Shown here piece after piece: positions 47,401 to 60,900 of a DNA stretch of 64,000 bases. The notes under the pieces are model-generated. The model saw only the letters and a list, made by a program, of their open reading frames with translations. It did no database searches and was not told the DNA's origin. The position numbers and the translations under genes were made by a program. Source of the DNA: Lagopus muta. Taxonomy: Eukaryota; Chordata; Aves; Galliformes; Phasianidae. The stretch is taken from positions 37,032-101,031 of the forward strand of contig NW_026040157.1 in assembly GCF_023343835.1 (NCBI RefSeq). The letters run 5' to 3'. Positions within the stretch are counted from its first letter, which is position 1. Each line of letters begins with the position of its first letter.

Positions 47401-50400
47401 GTGACAATGACTGTTGAGGTGACAGTGACCACTGGGGTGACAATGACTGTTGGGGTGACATTGAATGTTGAGGGTGACAACTTTTGGGGTGACAATGACC
47501 ATCGGGTTGGCGGTGACTCGTTTGGGTGACAATGACAGTTGGGATGACAATGACCACTGGGGTGACATTGAATGTTGGGGTGACAACAATCACTGGGGTG
47601 ACAACTGTTGGGGTGACAATGAATATTGGGTTGACATTGAATGTTGGGGTGACAACGGTTGGGGTGACAACTGTTGGGGTGACATTGAATGTTGGGGTGA
47701 CAACGGTTGGGGTGACAATGACTGTTGGGGTGACAATGACCATCAGGTTGACAGTGATTTGTTGGGGTGACAATGACAGTTGGGGAGACAATGACCACTG
47801 GGGTGACATTGACTGTTGGGGTGACAACTGTTGGGGTGACAATGACCACGGGGGTGACAATGACTGTTGGGGTGACAGTGACTGTTGAGGTGACATTGAA
47901 TGTTGGGGTGACAACTTTTGGAGTGACAATGACCATCGGGTTGATGGTGACTAGTTGGGGTGACAATGACAGTTGGGATGACAATGACCATTGGGTTGAC
48001 ATTGAATGTTGGGGTGACAACAATCACTGGGGTGACAACTGTTGGGGTGACAATGACTGTTGAGGTGACAACGACCACTGGGGTGACAGTGACTGTTGGG
48101 GTGACAACTGTTGGGGTGACAGTGACCATTGGGGTGATATTGAATGTTGGGGGTGACAATTGTTAGAGTGACAATGACTGTTAGGGTGACAATGGTTGGG
48201 ATGACAATGACTGTTAGGGTGACAATGGTTGGGGTGACAATGACCGCTGAGGTGACAATGACCACTGGGGTGACAATGACTGTTGGGGGTGACAACTTTT
48301 GGGGTGACAATGACCATTGGGGTGACAGTGACTGTTAGGGTGACAATGACTATTAGGGTGACAATGACCATTGGTGTGACATTGAATGTTGGGGTGACAA
48401 CAATCACTGGGGTGACAACTGTTGGGGTGACAATGAATATTGTGTTGACATTGACTGTTGGGGTGACAACTGTTGGGGTGACAATGACTGTTAGGGTGAC
48501 AATGACCACTGGGTTGGCATTGAATGTTGGGGTGACAATGACTCTTGGGGTGACAACTGTTGGGGTGACAGTGACTCGTTGGGGTGACAATGACAGTTGG
48601 GATGACAATGACCACTGGGTTGACAATGACTGTTGGAGTGACATTGAATGTTGGGGGTGACAACTTTTGGTGTGACAATGACCATCGGGTTGACAGTGAC
48701 TCGTTGGGGTGACAATGACAGTTGGGATGACAATGACTGTTAGGGTGACAGTGACTGTTGGGGTGACAACTACTGGGGTGACAATGACCACTGGGGTGAC
48801 AATGACTGTTGGGTTGATAACGACTGCTGGGGGGACAATGACAGTTGGGGTGACAGTGACTGTTGGGGTGACAATGACTGTTGGGGTGAAAACAATCATT
48901 GGGTGACAACTGTTGGGGTAACAATGACAGTTGGGGTGACAATGACCACGGGGATGACAATGACTGTTGGGGTGACAACTGTTGGGGTGACAATGACTGT
49001 TAGGGTGACAATGACTGTTGGGGTGACAACAGTTGGGGTCGACACTGAATGTTGGGGTGAAAAGAATCATTGGGGTGACAATAGTTGGGGTGACAGAGAC
49101 TGTTGAGGTGACAACGGTTGGGGTGACAATGACTGTTAGGGTGACAATGACCACTGGATTGGCATTGAATGTTGGGGTGACAATGACCATCAGGTTGACA
49201 GTGATTTGTTGGGGTGACAATGACGGCTGGGGAGACAATGGCCATTGGGGTGACATTGACTCTTGGGGTGACAACTGTTGGGGTGACAATGACCGTTGGG
49301 GTGACATTGAATGTTGGGGGTGACAACTTTCGGTGTGACAATGACCATCGGGTTGACAGTGACTCGTTGGGGTGACAATGACAGTTGGGATAACAATGAC
49401 TGTTAGGGTGACAGTGACTGTTGGGGTGACAACTACTGGGGTGACAACTGTTGGGGTGACAATGACCACTGGGGTGACAATGACTGTTGGGTTGATAATG
49501 ACCACTGGGGTGACATTGAATGTTGGGGTGACAACTGTTGGGGTGACAATGACCACTGGGGTGACAATGACTGTTGGGTTGATAATGACCACTGGGGTGA
49601 CATTGAATGTTGGGGTGACAACTGTTGGGGTGACAACTGTTAGGGTGACAATGACCATTGGGGTGACAACGGTTGGGGTGACAATGACCACAGGGGTGGC
49701 AATGACTGTTGGGGTGACAATGAATGTTGGGGTGAAAACAATCACTGGGGGTGACAGCTGTTGGGGTGACAATGACCATTGGGGTGACAGTGACTGTTGG
49801 GGTGACAACTGTTGGGGTGACAATGACTGTTGGGGTGACAACGGTTGGGGTGACAAACGATCACGGGGGTGACAATGACTGTTGGGTTGATAATGACCAC
49901 TGGGGTGACAATGACTGTTGGGGTGACAAATGACCACTGGGGTGGCAATGACGGTTAGGATGAAAACGGTTGGGGTGACAACAGTTGGGGTGACAGTGAC
50001 AGCGGGTACGAGCGACAACAGTGACGACAATGACAGCATTTGACGATGATGACGGTGACGGAGGGGGGCAGCGGCAGTGGGAGCCAAGAGCGGCGGTGAC
50101 AAACGGGGCTCCATTGGTGACGGTGACAAACGGGGCTCCATTGGTGGCGGTGACAAACGGGGCTCCATTGGTGACGGTGACAAAAGGGGCTCCATTGGTG
50201 ACGGCGACAAACGGGGCTCCGTTGGTGACGGTGACAAACGGGGCTCCGTTGGTGATGGTGACAAACGGGGCTCCATTGGTGATGGTGACAAATGGGGCTG
50301 CATTGGTGATGGTGACCAAAGGGGCTGCATTGGTGACGGTGACGAACGGGGCTCCGTTGGTGACGGTGACAAATGGGGCTGCATTGGTGACGGTGACAAA

Positions 50401-53400
50401 TGGGGCTCCATTGGTGATGGTGACAAAAGGGGCTCCATTGGTGACGGTGACAAACGGGGCTGCATTGGTGACGGTGACAAACGGGGCTCCATTGGTGATG
50501 GTGACAAAAGGGGCTCCATTGGTGACGGTGACAAACGGGGCTGCATTGGTGACGGTGACAAACGGGGCTCCATTGGTGATGGTGACAAAAGGGGCTCCGT
50601 TGGTGACGGTGACAAACGGGGCTCCATTGGTGATGGTGACAAAAGGGGCTCCGTTGGTGATGGTGACAAATGGGGCTGCATTGGTGATGGTGACAAACGG
50701 GGCTGCATTGGTGATGGTGACAAAAGGGGCTCCGTTGGTGATGGTGACAAAAGGGGCTCCGTTGGTGATGGTGACAAATGGGGCTGCATTGGTGACGGCG
50801 ACAAACGGGGCTCCATTGGTGATGGTGACAAAAGGGGCTGCATTGGTGATGGTGACAAATGGGGCTGCATTGGTGATGGTGACAAACGGGGCTGCATTGG
50901 TGACGGTGACAAACGGGGCTCCGTTGGTGATGGTGACAAACGGGGCTGCATTGGTGACGGTGACAAACGGGGCTCCATTGGTGACGGCGACAAACGGGGC
51001 TCCATTGGTGATGGTGACAAACGGGGCTCCATTGGTGATGGTGACAAACGGGGCTCCATTGGTGACGGTGACAAACGGGGCTCCGTTGGTGATGGTGACA
51101 AAAGGGGCTCCATTGGTGACGGTGACAAACGGGGCTCCGTTGGTGATGGTGACAAACGGGGCTCCGTTGGTGATGGTGACAAACGGGGCTCCATTGGTGA
51201 CGGCGACAAACGGGGCTCCATTGGTGATGGTGACAAACGGGGCTCCATTGGTGACGGTGACAAACGGGGCTCCGTTGGTGACGGCGACAAATGGGGCTCC
51301 ATTGGTGATGGTGACAAAAGGGGCTCCAAGGGTGACGGTGACAAACGGGGCTCCATTGGTGACGGTGACAAATGGGGCTCCGTTGGTGACGATGACAAAA
51401 GGGGCTGCATTGGTGATGGTGACAAACGGGGCTCCATTGGTGATGGTGACAAACGGGGCTGCATTGGTGACGGTGACAAATGGGGCTCCATTGGTGACGG
51501 TGACAAACGGGGCTCCATTGGTGACGGTGACAAATGGGGCTCCGTTGGTGACGGTGACAAACGGGGCTGCATTGGTGACGGTGACAAATGGGGCTCCATT
51601 GGTGACGGTGACAAACGGGGCTCCATTGGTGACGGTGACAAATGGGGCTCCATTGGTGACGGTGACAAACGGGGCTGCATTGGTGACGGTGACAAACGGG
51701 GCTCCATTGGTGACGGTGACAAATGGGGCTCCGTTGGTGACGGTGACAAATGGGGCTCCGTTGGTGATGGTGACAAAAGGGGCTCCGTTGGTGACGGTGA
51801 CAAACGGGGCTCCATTGGTGACGATGACAAACGGGGCTCCATTGGTGATGGTGACAAACGGGGCTCCATTGGTGACGATGACAAACGGGGCTCCATTGGT
51901 GATGGTGACAAACGGGGCTCCATTGGTGACGGTGACAAAAGGGGCTGCATTGGTGATGGTGACAAACGGGGCTCCATTGGTGATGGTGACAAACGGGGCT
52001 GCATTGGTGACGGTGACAAATGGGGCTCCATTGGTGACGGTGACAAACGGGGCTCCATTGGTGACGGTGACAAATGGGGCTCCGTTGGTGACGGTGACAA
52101 AAGGGGCTGCATTGGTGATGGTGACAAACGGGGCTCCATTGGTGATGGTGACAAACGGGGCTGCATTGGTGACGGTGACAAAAGGGGCTGCATTGGTGAT
52201 GGTGACAAACGGGGCTCCGTTGGTGACGGTGACAAACGGGGCTCCATTGGTGACGGTGACAAATGGGGCTGCATTGGTGATGGTGACAAACGGGGCTCCA
52301 TTGGTGATGGTGACAAACGGGGCTGCATTGGTGACGGTGACAAATGGGGCTCCATTGGTGACGGTGACAAACGGGGCTCCATTGGTGACGGTGACAAATG
52401 GGGCTCCGTTGGTGACGGTGACAAAAGGGGCTGCATTGGTGATGGTGACAAACGGGGCTCCATTGGTGATGGTGACAAACGGGGCTGCATTGGTGACGGT
52501 GACAAAAGGGGCTGCATTGGTGATGGTGACAAACGGGGCTGCATTGGTGACGGTGACAAAAGGGGCTGCATTGGTGACGGTGACAAAAGGGGCTGCATTG
52601 GTGATGGTGACAAACGGGGCTCCGTTGGTGACGGTGACAAATGGGGCTGCATTGGTGACGGTGACAAATGGGGCTCCATTGGTGATGGTGACAAAAGGGG
52701 CTCCATTGGTGACGGTGACAAACGGGGCTGCATTGGTGACGGTGACAAACGGGGCTCCATTGGTGATGGTGACAAAAGGGGCTCCATTGGTGACGGTGAC
52801 AAACGGGGCTGCATTGGTGACGGTGACAAACGGGGCTCCATTGGTGATGGTGACAAAAGGGGCTCCGTTGGTGACGGTGACAAACGGGGCTCCATTGGTG
52901 ATGGTGACAAACGGGGCTCCGTTGGTGATGGTGACAAATGGGGCTGCATTGGTGATGGTGACAAACGGGGCTGCATTGGTGATGGTGACAAAAGGGGCTC
53001 CGTTGGTGATGGTGACAAAAGGGGCTCCGTTGGTGATGGTGACAAATGGGGCTGCATTGGTGACGGCGACAAACGGGGCTCCATTGGTGATGGTGACAAA
53101 AGGGGCTGCATTGGTGATGGTGACAAATGGGGCTGCATTGGTGATGGTGACAAACGGGGCTGCATTGGTGACGGTGACAAACGGGGCTCCGTTGGTGATG
53201 GTGACAAACGGGGCTGCATTGGTGACGGTGACAAACGGGGCTCCATTGGTGACGGCGACAAACGGGGCTCCATTGGTGATGGTGACAAACGGGGCTCCAT
53301 TGGTGACGGTGACAAACGGGGCTCCGTTGGTGATGGTGACAAAAGGGGCTCCATTGGTGACGGTGACAAACGGGGCTCCGTTGGTGATGGTGACAAACGG

Positions 53401-54870
53401 GGCTCCGTTGGTGATGGTGACAAACGGGGCTCCATTGGTGACGGCGACAAATGGGGCTCCATTGGTGATGGTGACAAAAGGGGCTCCAAGGGTGACGGTG
53501 ACAAACGGGGCTCCATTGGTGACGGTGACAAATGGGGCTCCGTTGGTGACGATGACAAAAGGGGCTGCATTGGTGATGGTGACAAACGGGGCTCCATTGG
53601 TGATGGTGACAAACGGGGCTGCATTGGTGACGGTGACAAATGGGGCTCCATTGGTGACGGTGACAAACGGGGCTCCATTGGTGACGGTGACAAATGGGGC
53701 TCCGTTGGTGACGGTGACAAAAGGGGCTCCATTGGTGACGGTGACAAACGGGGCTGCATTGGTGACGGTGACAAACGGGGCTCCATTGGTGACGGTGACA
53801 AATGGGGCTCCGTTGGTGACGATGACAAAAGGGGCTGCATTGGTGATGGTGACAAACGGGGCTCCATTGGTGATGGTGACAAACGGGGCTGCATTGGTGA
53901 CGGTGACAAATGGGGCTCCATTGGTGACGGTGACAAACGGGGCTCCATTGGTGACGGTGACAAATGGGGCTCCGTTGGTGACGGTGACAAAAGGGGCTCC
54001 ATTGGTGACGGTGACAAACGGGGCTGCATTGGTGACGGTGACAAACGGGGCTCCATTGGTGACGGTGACAAATGGGGCTCCGTTGGTGACGGTGACAAAT
54101 GGGGCTCCGTTGGTGATGGTGACAAAAGGGGCTCCGTTGGTGACGGTGACAAACGGGGCTCCATTGGTGACGATGACAAACGGGGCTCCATTGGTGATGG
54201 TGACAAACGGGGCTCCATTGGTGATGGTGACAAACGGGGCTGCATTGGTGACGGTGACAAATGGGGCTCCATTGGTGACGGTGACAAACGGGGCTCCATT
54301 GGTGACGGTGACAAAAGGGGCTGCATTGGTGATGGTGACAAACGGGGCTCCATTGGTGATGGTGACAAACGGGGCTGCATTGGTGACGGTGACAAATGGG
54401 GCTCCATTGGTGACGGTGACAAACGGGGCTCCATTGGTGACGGTGACAAATGGGGCTCCGTTGGTGACGGTGACAAAAGGGGCTGCATTGGTGACGGTGA
54501 CAAATGGGGCTCCGTTGGTGACGGTGACAAAAGGGGCTCCATTGGTGACGGTGACAAACGGGGCTCCGTTGGTGATGGTGACAAAAGGGGCTCCGTTGGT
54601 GACGCTGACCTCTGCCACCGCAGTTCCTGTGCCTGAGGAACATCCGCACCTTCCTGACCGCCTGCGCCGACAAATTCGGGCTCCCCAAGCATCGCCTCTT
54701 CGGGGCCTTCGACCTCTTTGACGTTCAGGATTTTGGGAAGGTGGGCCAGGATTGGGGCCAGGATTGGGGTCAGGATTGGGGTCAGGATTGGGGACAGGAT
54801 TGGGGTCAGGATTGGGGTCAGGATTGGGGACAGGATTGGGGACAGGATTGGGGACAACTTGGGGACGGTC

Positions 54871-54906
<36 letters not shown>

Positions 54907-57900
54907 CCCCATTTCTGCCCTCAGGTGATCGACACTTTGTCCACGCTGTCCTGGACGCCCATCGCACAGAGCAAAGGCTTCATGTGAGGGCGGGGGTCCC
55001 GTGGATGTCCCCAAATCTATGGGTCCAATGTCCCCAGCCCCATAGGAACCACATCCCCGTATCCATGGGTCCCGTTGATGTCCCCATATCCATGGGTCCC
55101 ATGTCCCCAGCCCCATAGGACCCACGTCCCCATATCCATGGGACCCACGTCCCCATATCTATGGGTCCAGTGTCCCCATACCCATAAGACCCACGTCCCC
55201 ATATCCATGGGTCCCATGCCCCCATATCCATGGGTCCCATGTCCCCAACCCCATAGCACCCACTTCCCCATATCCATGGGTCCCACATCCCCAGCCCCAT
55301 AGGATCCATGTCCCCACATCCATGGGTCCCATGTCCCCAGCCCCATTGAACCCACATCGCCATACCCATGGGACCCACGTCCCCATATCTATGGGTCCCA
55401 TATCCCCAACCCCATAGGACCCACGTCCCCATATACATGGGTCCCACGTCCCCAGCCCCATAGCACCCACGTCCCCATATCCATGGGTCCAATGTCCCCA
55501 TATCCATGGATCCCACGTCCCCATATCCACGCGTCCCATATCCCCAGCCCCATAGGACCCACTTCCCCATAACCATGGATCCCATGCCCCCATATCCATA
55601 GGACCCACGTCCCCATAACCATGGGTCCCATGTCCTCAACCCCTTGGACCCACGTCCCCATAACCATGGGTCCCATGTCCCCAGCCCCATAGGATCCACA
55701 TCCCCATATCCATGGGTCCCATGTCCCCAACCCCATAGCACCCACTTCCCCATATCCATGGGTCCCACATCCCCAGCCCCATAGGACCCACGTCCCCATA
55801 TCCATGGGTCCCATATCCCCAACCCCATAGAACCCACATCCCCATATCCATGGGTCCCATGTCCCCAACCCCATAGTACCCACATCCCCATATCCATGGG
55901 TCCAGTGTCCCCATACCCATAAGACCCACATCCCCATATCCATGGGTCCCACGTCCCCATACCCATAGGACCCACATCCCCATAACCATGGGTCCCATGT
56001 CCCCAACCCCATTGAACCCACATCACCATACCCATGGGACCCACCTCCCCATTTCTATGGGTCCCATATCCCCAACCCCATAGGACCCACGTCCCCATAT
56101 CCATGGGTCCCACGTCCCCAAACCCATAGGACCCACGTCCCCATAACCATGGATCCCATGCCCCCATACCCATAGGCCATGTCCCCATATCTATGGGTCC
56201 CATGTCCCCAACCCCATAGAACCCACGTCCCCATATCCATGGGTCCCATGTCCCCATACCCATAAGACCCACGTCCCCATATGCATGGATCCCACATCCC
56301 CAACCCCATAGGACCCACATCGCCATATCCATGGGTCCCATGTCCCCAGCCCCATAGGACCCACATCCCCATATCCATGGGTCCCATGTCCCCAACCCCA
56401 TTGAACCCACATCACCATACCCATAGGACCCACATCCCCATATCCATGGGTCCGGTGTCCCCATACCCATAGGCCATGTCCCCATATCCATGGGTCCCAT
56501 ATCCCCAACCCCATAGGACCCACGTCCCCATATACATGGGTCCCACGTCCCCAGCCCCATAGGACCCATGTCCCCATATCCATGGGTCCCACATCCCCAT
56601 ACCCATAGGACCCACATCCCCGTATTCATGGGTCCCATGTCCCCAACCCCATAGGACCCACATCCCCGTAAACATGGTTTCCATGCCCCCATATCCATGG
56701 GTCCCACATCGTCATACTCATAAGACCCACGTCCCCATATCCATGGGTCCGGTGTCCCCATACCCATAGGCCATGTCCCCCTATCCATGGGTCCCATGCC
56801 CCCATATCCATGGGTCCCATGTCCCCAACCCCATAGCACCCACGTCCCCATAACCATGGGTCCCACATCCCCAGCCCCATAGGACCCACGTCCCCATATC
56901 CATGGGTCCCATATCCCCAACCCCATAGAACCCACGTCCCCATATCCATGGGTCCCATGTCCCCATATTCATGGGACCCACGTCCCCATATCCATGGGTC
57001 CCATGTCCCCAGCCCCATAGGACCCACATCCCCGTATCCATGGGTCCTATGTCCCCAGTCCCAAAGGACCCACCTCCCCATACCCATAGCACCCACATCC
57101 CTATATCCATGGGTCCCACATCCCCAAACCCATAGGACCCACATCCCCATATCCATGGGTCCGGTGTCCCCATACCCATAGGCCATGTTCCCCTATCCAT
57201 GGGTCCCATATCCCCAACCCCATAGGACCCACGTCCCCATATCCATGGGTCCCATGTCCCCATATCCATAGGACCCACGTCCCCATAACCATGGGTCCCA
57301 GCCCCATAGGATCCACATCCCCATATCCATGGGTCCCATGTCCCCAACCCCATAGAACCCATGTACCCAACCCCATAGCACCCACGTCCCCAAATCCATG
57401 GGTCCCATGTCCCCAGCCCCATAGGACCCACATCCCCGTAAACATGGTTTCCATGCCCCCATATCCATGGGTCCCACATCCTCATACTCATAAGACCCAT
57501 GTCCCTATATCCATGGGTCCCATGTCCCCAACCCCATAGGACACATGTCCCCATATCCATGGGTCCCACGTCCTCATGTCCATGGGTCCCATATCCCCAA
57601 CCCCATAGCACCCACGTCCCCATAACCATGGGTCCCACGTCCCCATACCCATAGGACCCACATCCCCAACCCCATAGCACCCACGTCCCCATATCCATGG
57701 GTCCCACGTCCCCATACCCACAGGTTCCGGGTTCCCAACCCTATGGGGCTCAGATCCTCAACCCCATAGGACCCATGACCCCAACCCTATGGGCCCATGT
57801 CCCCAATCCCATATTAGTCTGATACCCCCAACCCCACAGACCCATAGGGTCAAACCCCCAACGCTATGGGGCTCAGGTTTCCCGGTTTCATGAGACTGAG

Positions 57901-60900
57901 ATCCCATGAGTCCCATGTCCCCAACCCTATAAACCCATGTCCCCAACCCCATGGACCCCCAACCCCACAGACCCATAGGATCTAGATCCCCCAACCCCAT
58001 AGGGCCCAGAACCTCAACCCCATGGGACCTAGGTCCTCAATCCCATGGGTCCCATGTCCCCAACCCTATAAACCCATGTCCCCAACCCCATGGGTCCCAA
58101 ATCCCACCCCCCATAGGGTCCCATGCCCCCAACCCTATAAACCCATGTCCCCAACCCCATGGATCCCAAATCCCACCCCTGTCATGGGTCCCATGTCCCC
58201 AACCCTATAAACCCATGCCCCCAACCCTATGGGTCCCAAATCCCACCCCCCCCATGGGTCCCATGTCCCCAACCCTATAAACCCATGTCCCCAACCCTAT
58301 AAACCCATGTCCCCAACCCCATGGGTCCCAAATCCTCCCCCCCCCCCCCCCCATGGGTCCCATGTCCCCAACCCTATAAACCCATGCCCCCAACCCTATG
58401 GGTCCCAAATCCCACCCCCCCCATGGGTTCCATGTCCCCAACCCCATGGGTCCCAAATCCCACCCCCCATAGGGTCCCATGCCCCCAACCCTATAAACCC
58501 ATGCCCCCAACCCTATGGGTCCCAAATCCCACCCCCCCCATGGGTCCCATGTCCCCAACCCTATAAACCCATGTCCCCAACCCCATGGATCCCAAATCCC
58601 ACCCCCCCCATGGGTCCCACATCCCCAACCCCATGGGTCCCACGTCCCCAACCCCATAGGGTCCGTGACCCCCCCAGCCCCACAGACCCGTGTCTCTGAC
58701 CCTATGGGACTCCAGTTCCCAACCCCAATGGGACCCAGACCCCACAAACCCATGGGATCCGGCTGTCCCGTTCCTATGGGATCAAGACCCCCCAGCCCTA
58801 TGGGACCCGGGTCCCTGACCCCATAAAACTGCGCCCCCTCCCCCCCCAAACAGACCCTTCCCCACCGAGGACTGCGATGGGGACGACGAAATCTACAGCG
58901 GGCTCTCGGACCTCATTGAGTGAGTGGGGGGATTTGGGGTCACTTTGTAGGGTTTGGGGGATGTTTGGGGTGAATTGGGGGTCATTTTGGGGCAGCTGGT
59001 TTGTGGGGTCAGGAGGACATGTTGGGAGTGAATTGGGGTCTATTTTGTAGGGTTTGGGGGATGTTTGGGGCGGATTGTGGGGTCGGTTTGTGGGGTTTTT
59101 ATGTTGGAAGTGATTTGGGGTCTATTTTGTAGGGTTTGTGGGATATTTGGGGTGGTTTGGGGGACATTTTGGGGCTGGTTGGTTTGTGGGGCCTGTAGGA
59201 CGTGTTGGGAGTGAATTGGGGTTCAGGTTGTAGGGTTTGGGGGATGTATGGGGTGGTTTGGGGGTTGTTTTGGGGCAGCTGGTTTGTGGGGTTTGGAGGA
59301 CATGTTGGGAGTGATTTGGGGTCTGTTTTGTAGGGTTTCGGGGATGTTTGGGGGCAGTTTGTGGGGTCGGTTTGTGGGGTTTTTATGTTGGGAGTGAATT
59401 GGGGTCCATTTTGTAGGGTTTGGGGGATATTTGGGGTGGTTTGGGGGACATTTTGGGGCTGTTTGGTTTGTGGGGTCTGTAGGACATGTTGGCAGTGAAT
59501 TGGGGTCCATTTTGTAGGGTTTATGGGATGTTTAGGGTGGTTTGGCACTATTTTGGGGGCTTTGGGAACTATTTTGGGGTGTTTTGGGGTCTTTTTTAGG
59601 ATTTGGAGTTATCTTGGAGGGTTTGGGGGATATTTGGGTCAGTATTGGGGTTGTTTGGGGGCGGTTTTGGGGGATTCAGTTTGTAGGGTTTGGGGGACAT
59701 TTTGGGAGCCATGCTGACGTTATTCTGTAGGGTTTGGGGGATGTATGGGGTTCTTTGGGGGTTATTTAGGGGCAGCTGGTTTGTGGGGTCTGTAGGACAT
59801 GTTGGGAGTGATTTGGGGTCTTTTTTGTAGGGTTTGGGGGGTATTTGGGGTGGTTTGGGGGTCATTTTGGGGCAGCTGGTTTGTGGGGTCTGTAGGACAT
59901 GTTGGGAGCGATTTGGGGTCTATTTTGTAGGGTTTATGGGATGTTTGAGGGCAGTTTGTGGGGTTGGTTTGTGGGCAACTGGTTTGTGGGGTCTGTAGGA
60001 CATGTTAGGAGTGATTTGGGGTCTGTTTTGTAGGGTTTGGGGGATATTTGGGGTGGTTTGGGGGATATTTTGGGGCTGGTTGGTTTGTGGGGTCTGTAGG
60101 ACATGTTGGGAGCGATTTGGGGTTCAGGTTGTAGGGTTTGTGGGATGTTTGGGGTGGTTTGGGGGACATTTTGGGGCAGCTGGTTTGTGAGGCCTGTAGG
60201 ACGTGTTGGGAGTAATTGGGGTCCATTTTGTAGGATTTGGGGGATGTTTGGGGTGGTTTGTGGGGTCGGTTTGTGGGGTTTTTATGTTGGGAGAGATTTG
60301 GGGTCTGTTTTGTAGGGTTTGGGGGGTATTTGGGGTGGTTTGGGGGACATTTTGGGGCTGGTTGGTTTGTGGGGCCTGTAGGACGTGTTGGGAGCGATTT
60401 GGGGTTCAGGTTGTAGGGTTTGGGGGATATTTGGGTCAGTATTGGGGTTGTTTTGGGGCAGTTTTGGGGGATTCTTTTGTAGGGTTTGGGGGACATTTTG
60501 GGAGCCATTCTGGCATTACTTTGTAGGGTTTCGGGGGTATTTGGGGTGGTTTGGGGGTTGTTTTGGGGCTGGTTGGTTTGTGGGGTCTGTAGGACATGTT
60601 GGCAGTGAATTGGGGTCCATTTTGTAGGGTTTGGGGGATGTTTGGGGTGGTTTGGCACTATTTTGGGGGCTTTGGGAACTATTTTGGGGCGTTTTGGGGT
60701 CTTTTTTAGGATTTGGAGTTATCTTGGAGGGTTTGGGGGATATTTGGGTCAGTATTGGGGTTGTTTTGGGGCGGTTTGGGGGATTCAGTTTGTAGGGTTT
60801 GGGGGACATTTTGAGAGCCATTCTGGCGTTATTCTGTAGGGTTTGGGGGATGTATGGGGTTCTTTGGGGGTTATTTAGGGGCAGCTGGTTTGTGGGGTCT

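Noticed and set aside
48024-54872. Giant open frames (up to 2,282 codons minus; about 1,500-1,750 codons in other frames) as genes
   Set aside because: They consist only of 15/18-bp and 27-bp tandem units open in several frames at once. No start context or conserved domain is visible, and they lie inside VAV1 intron 1 or overlap its exons antisense.
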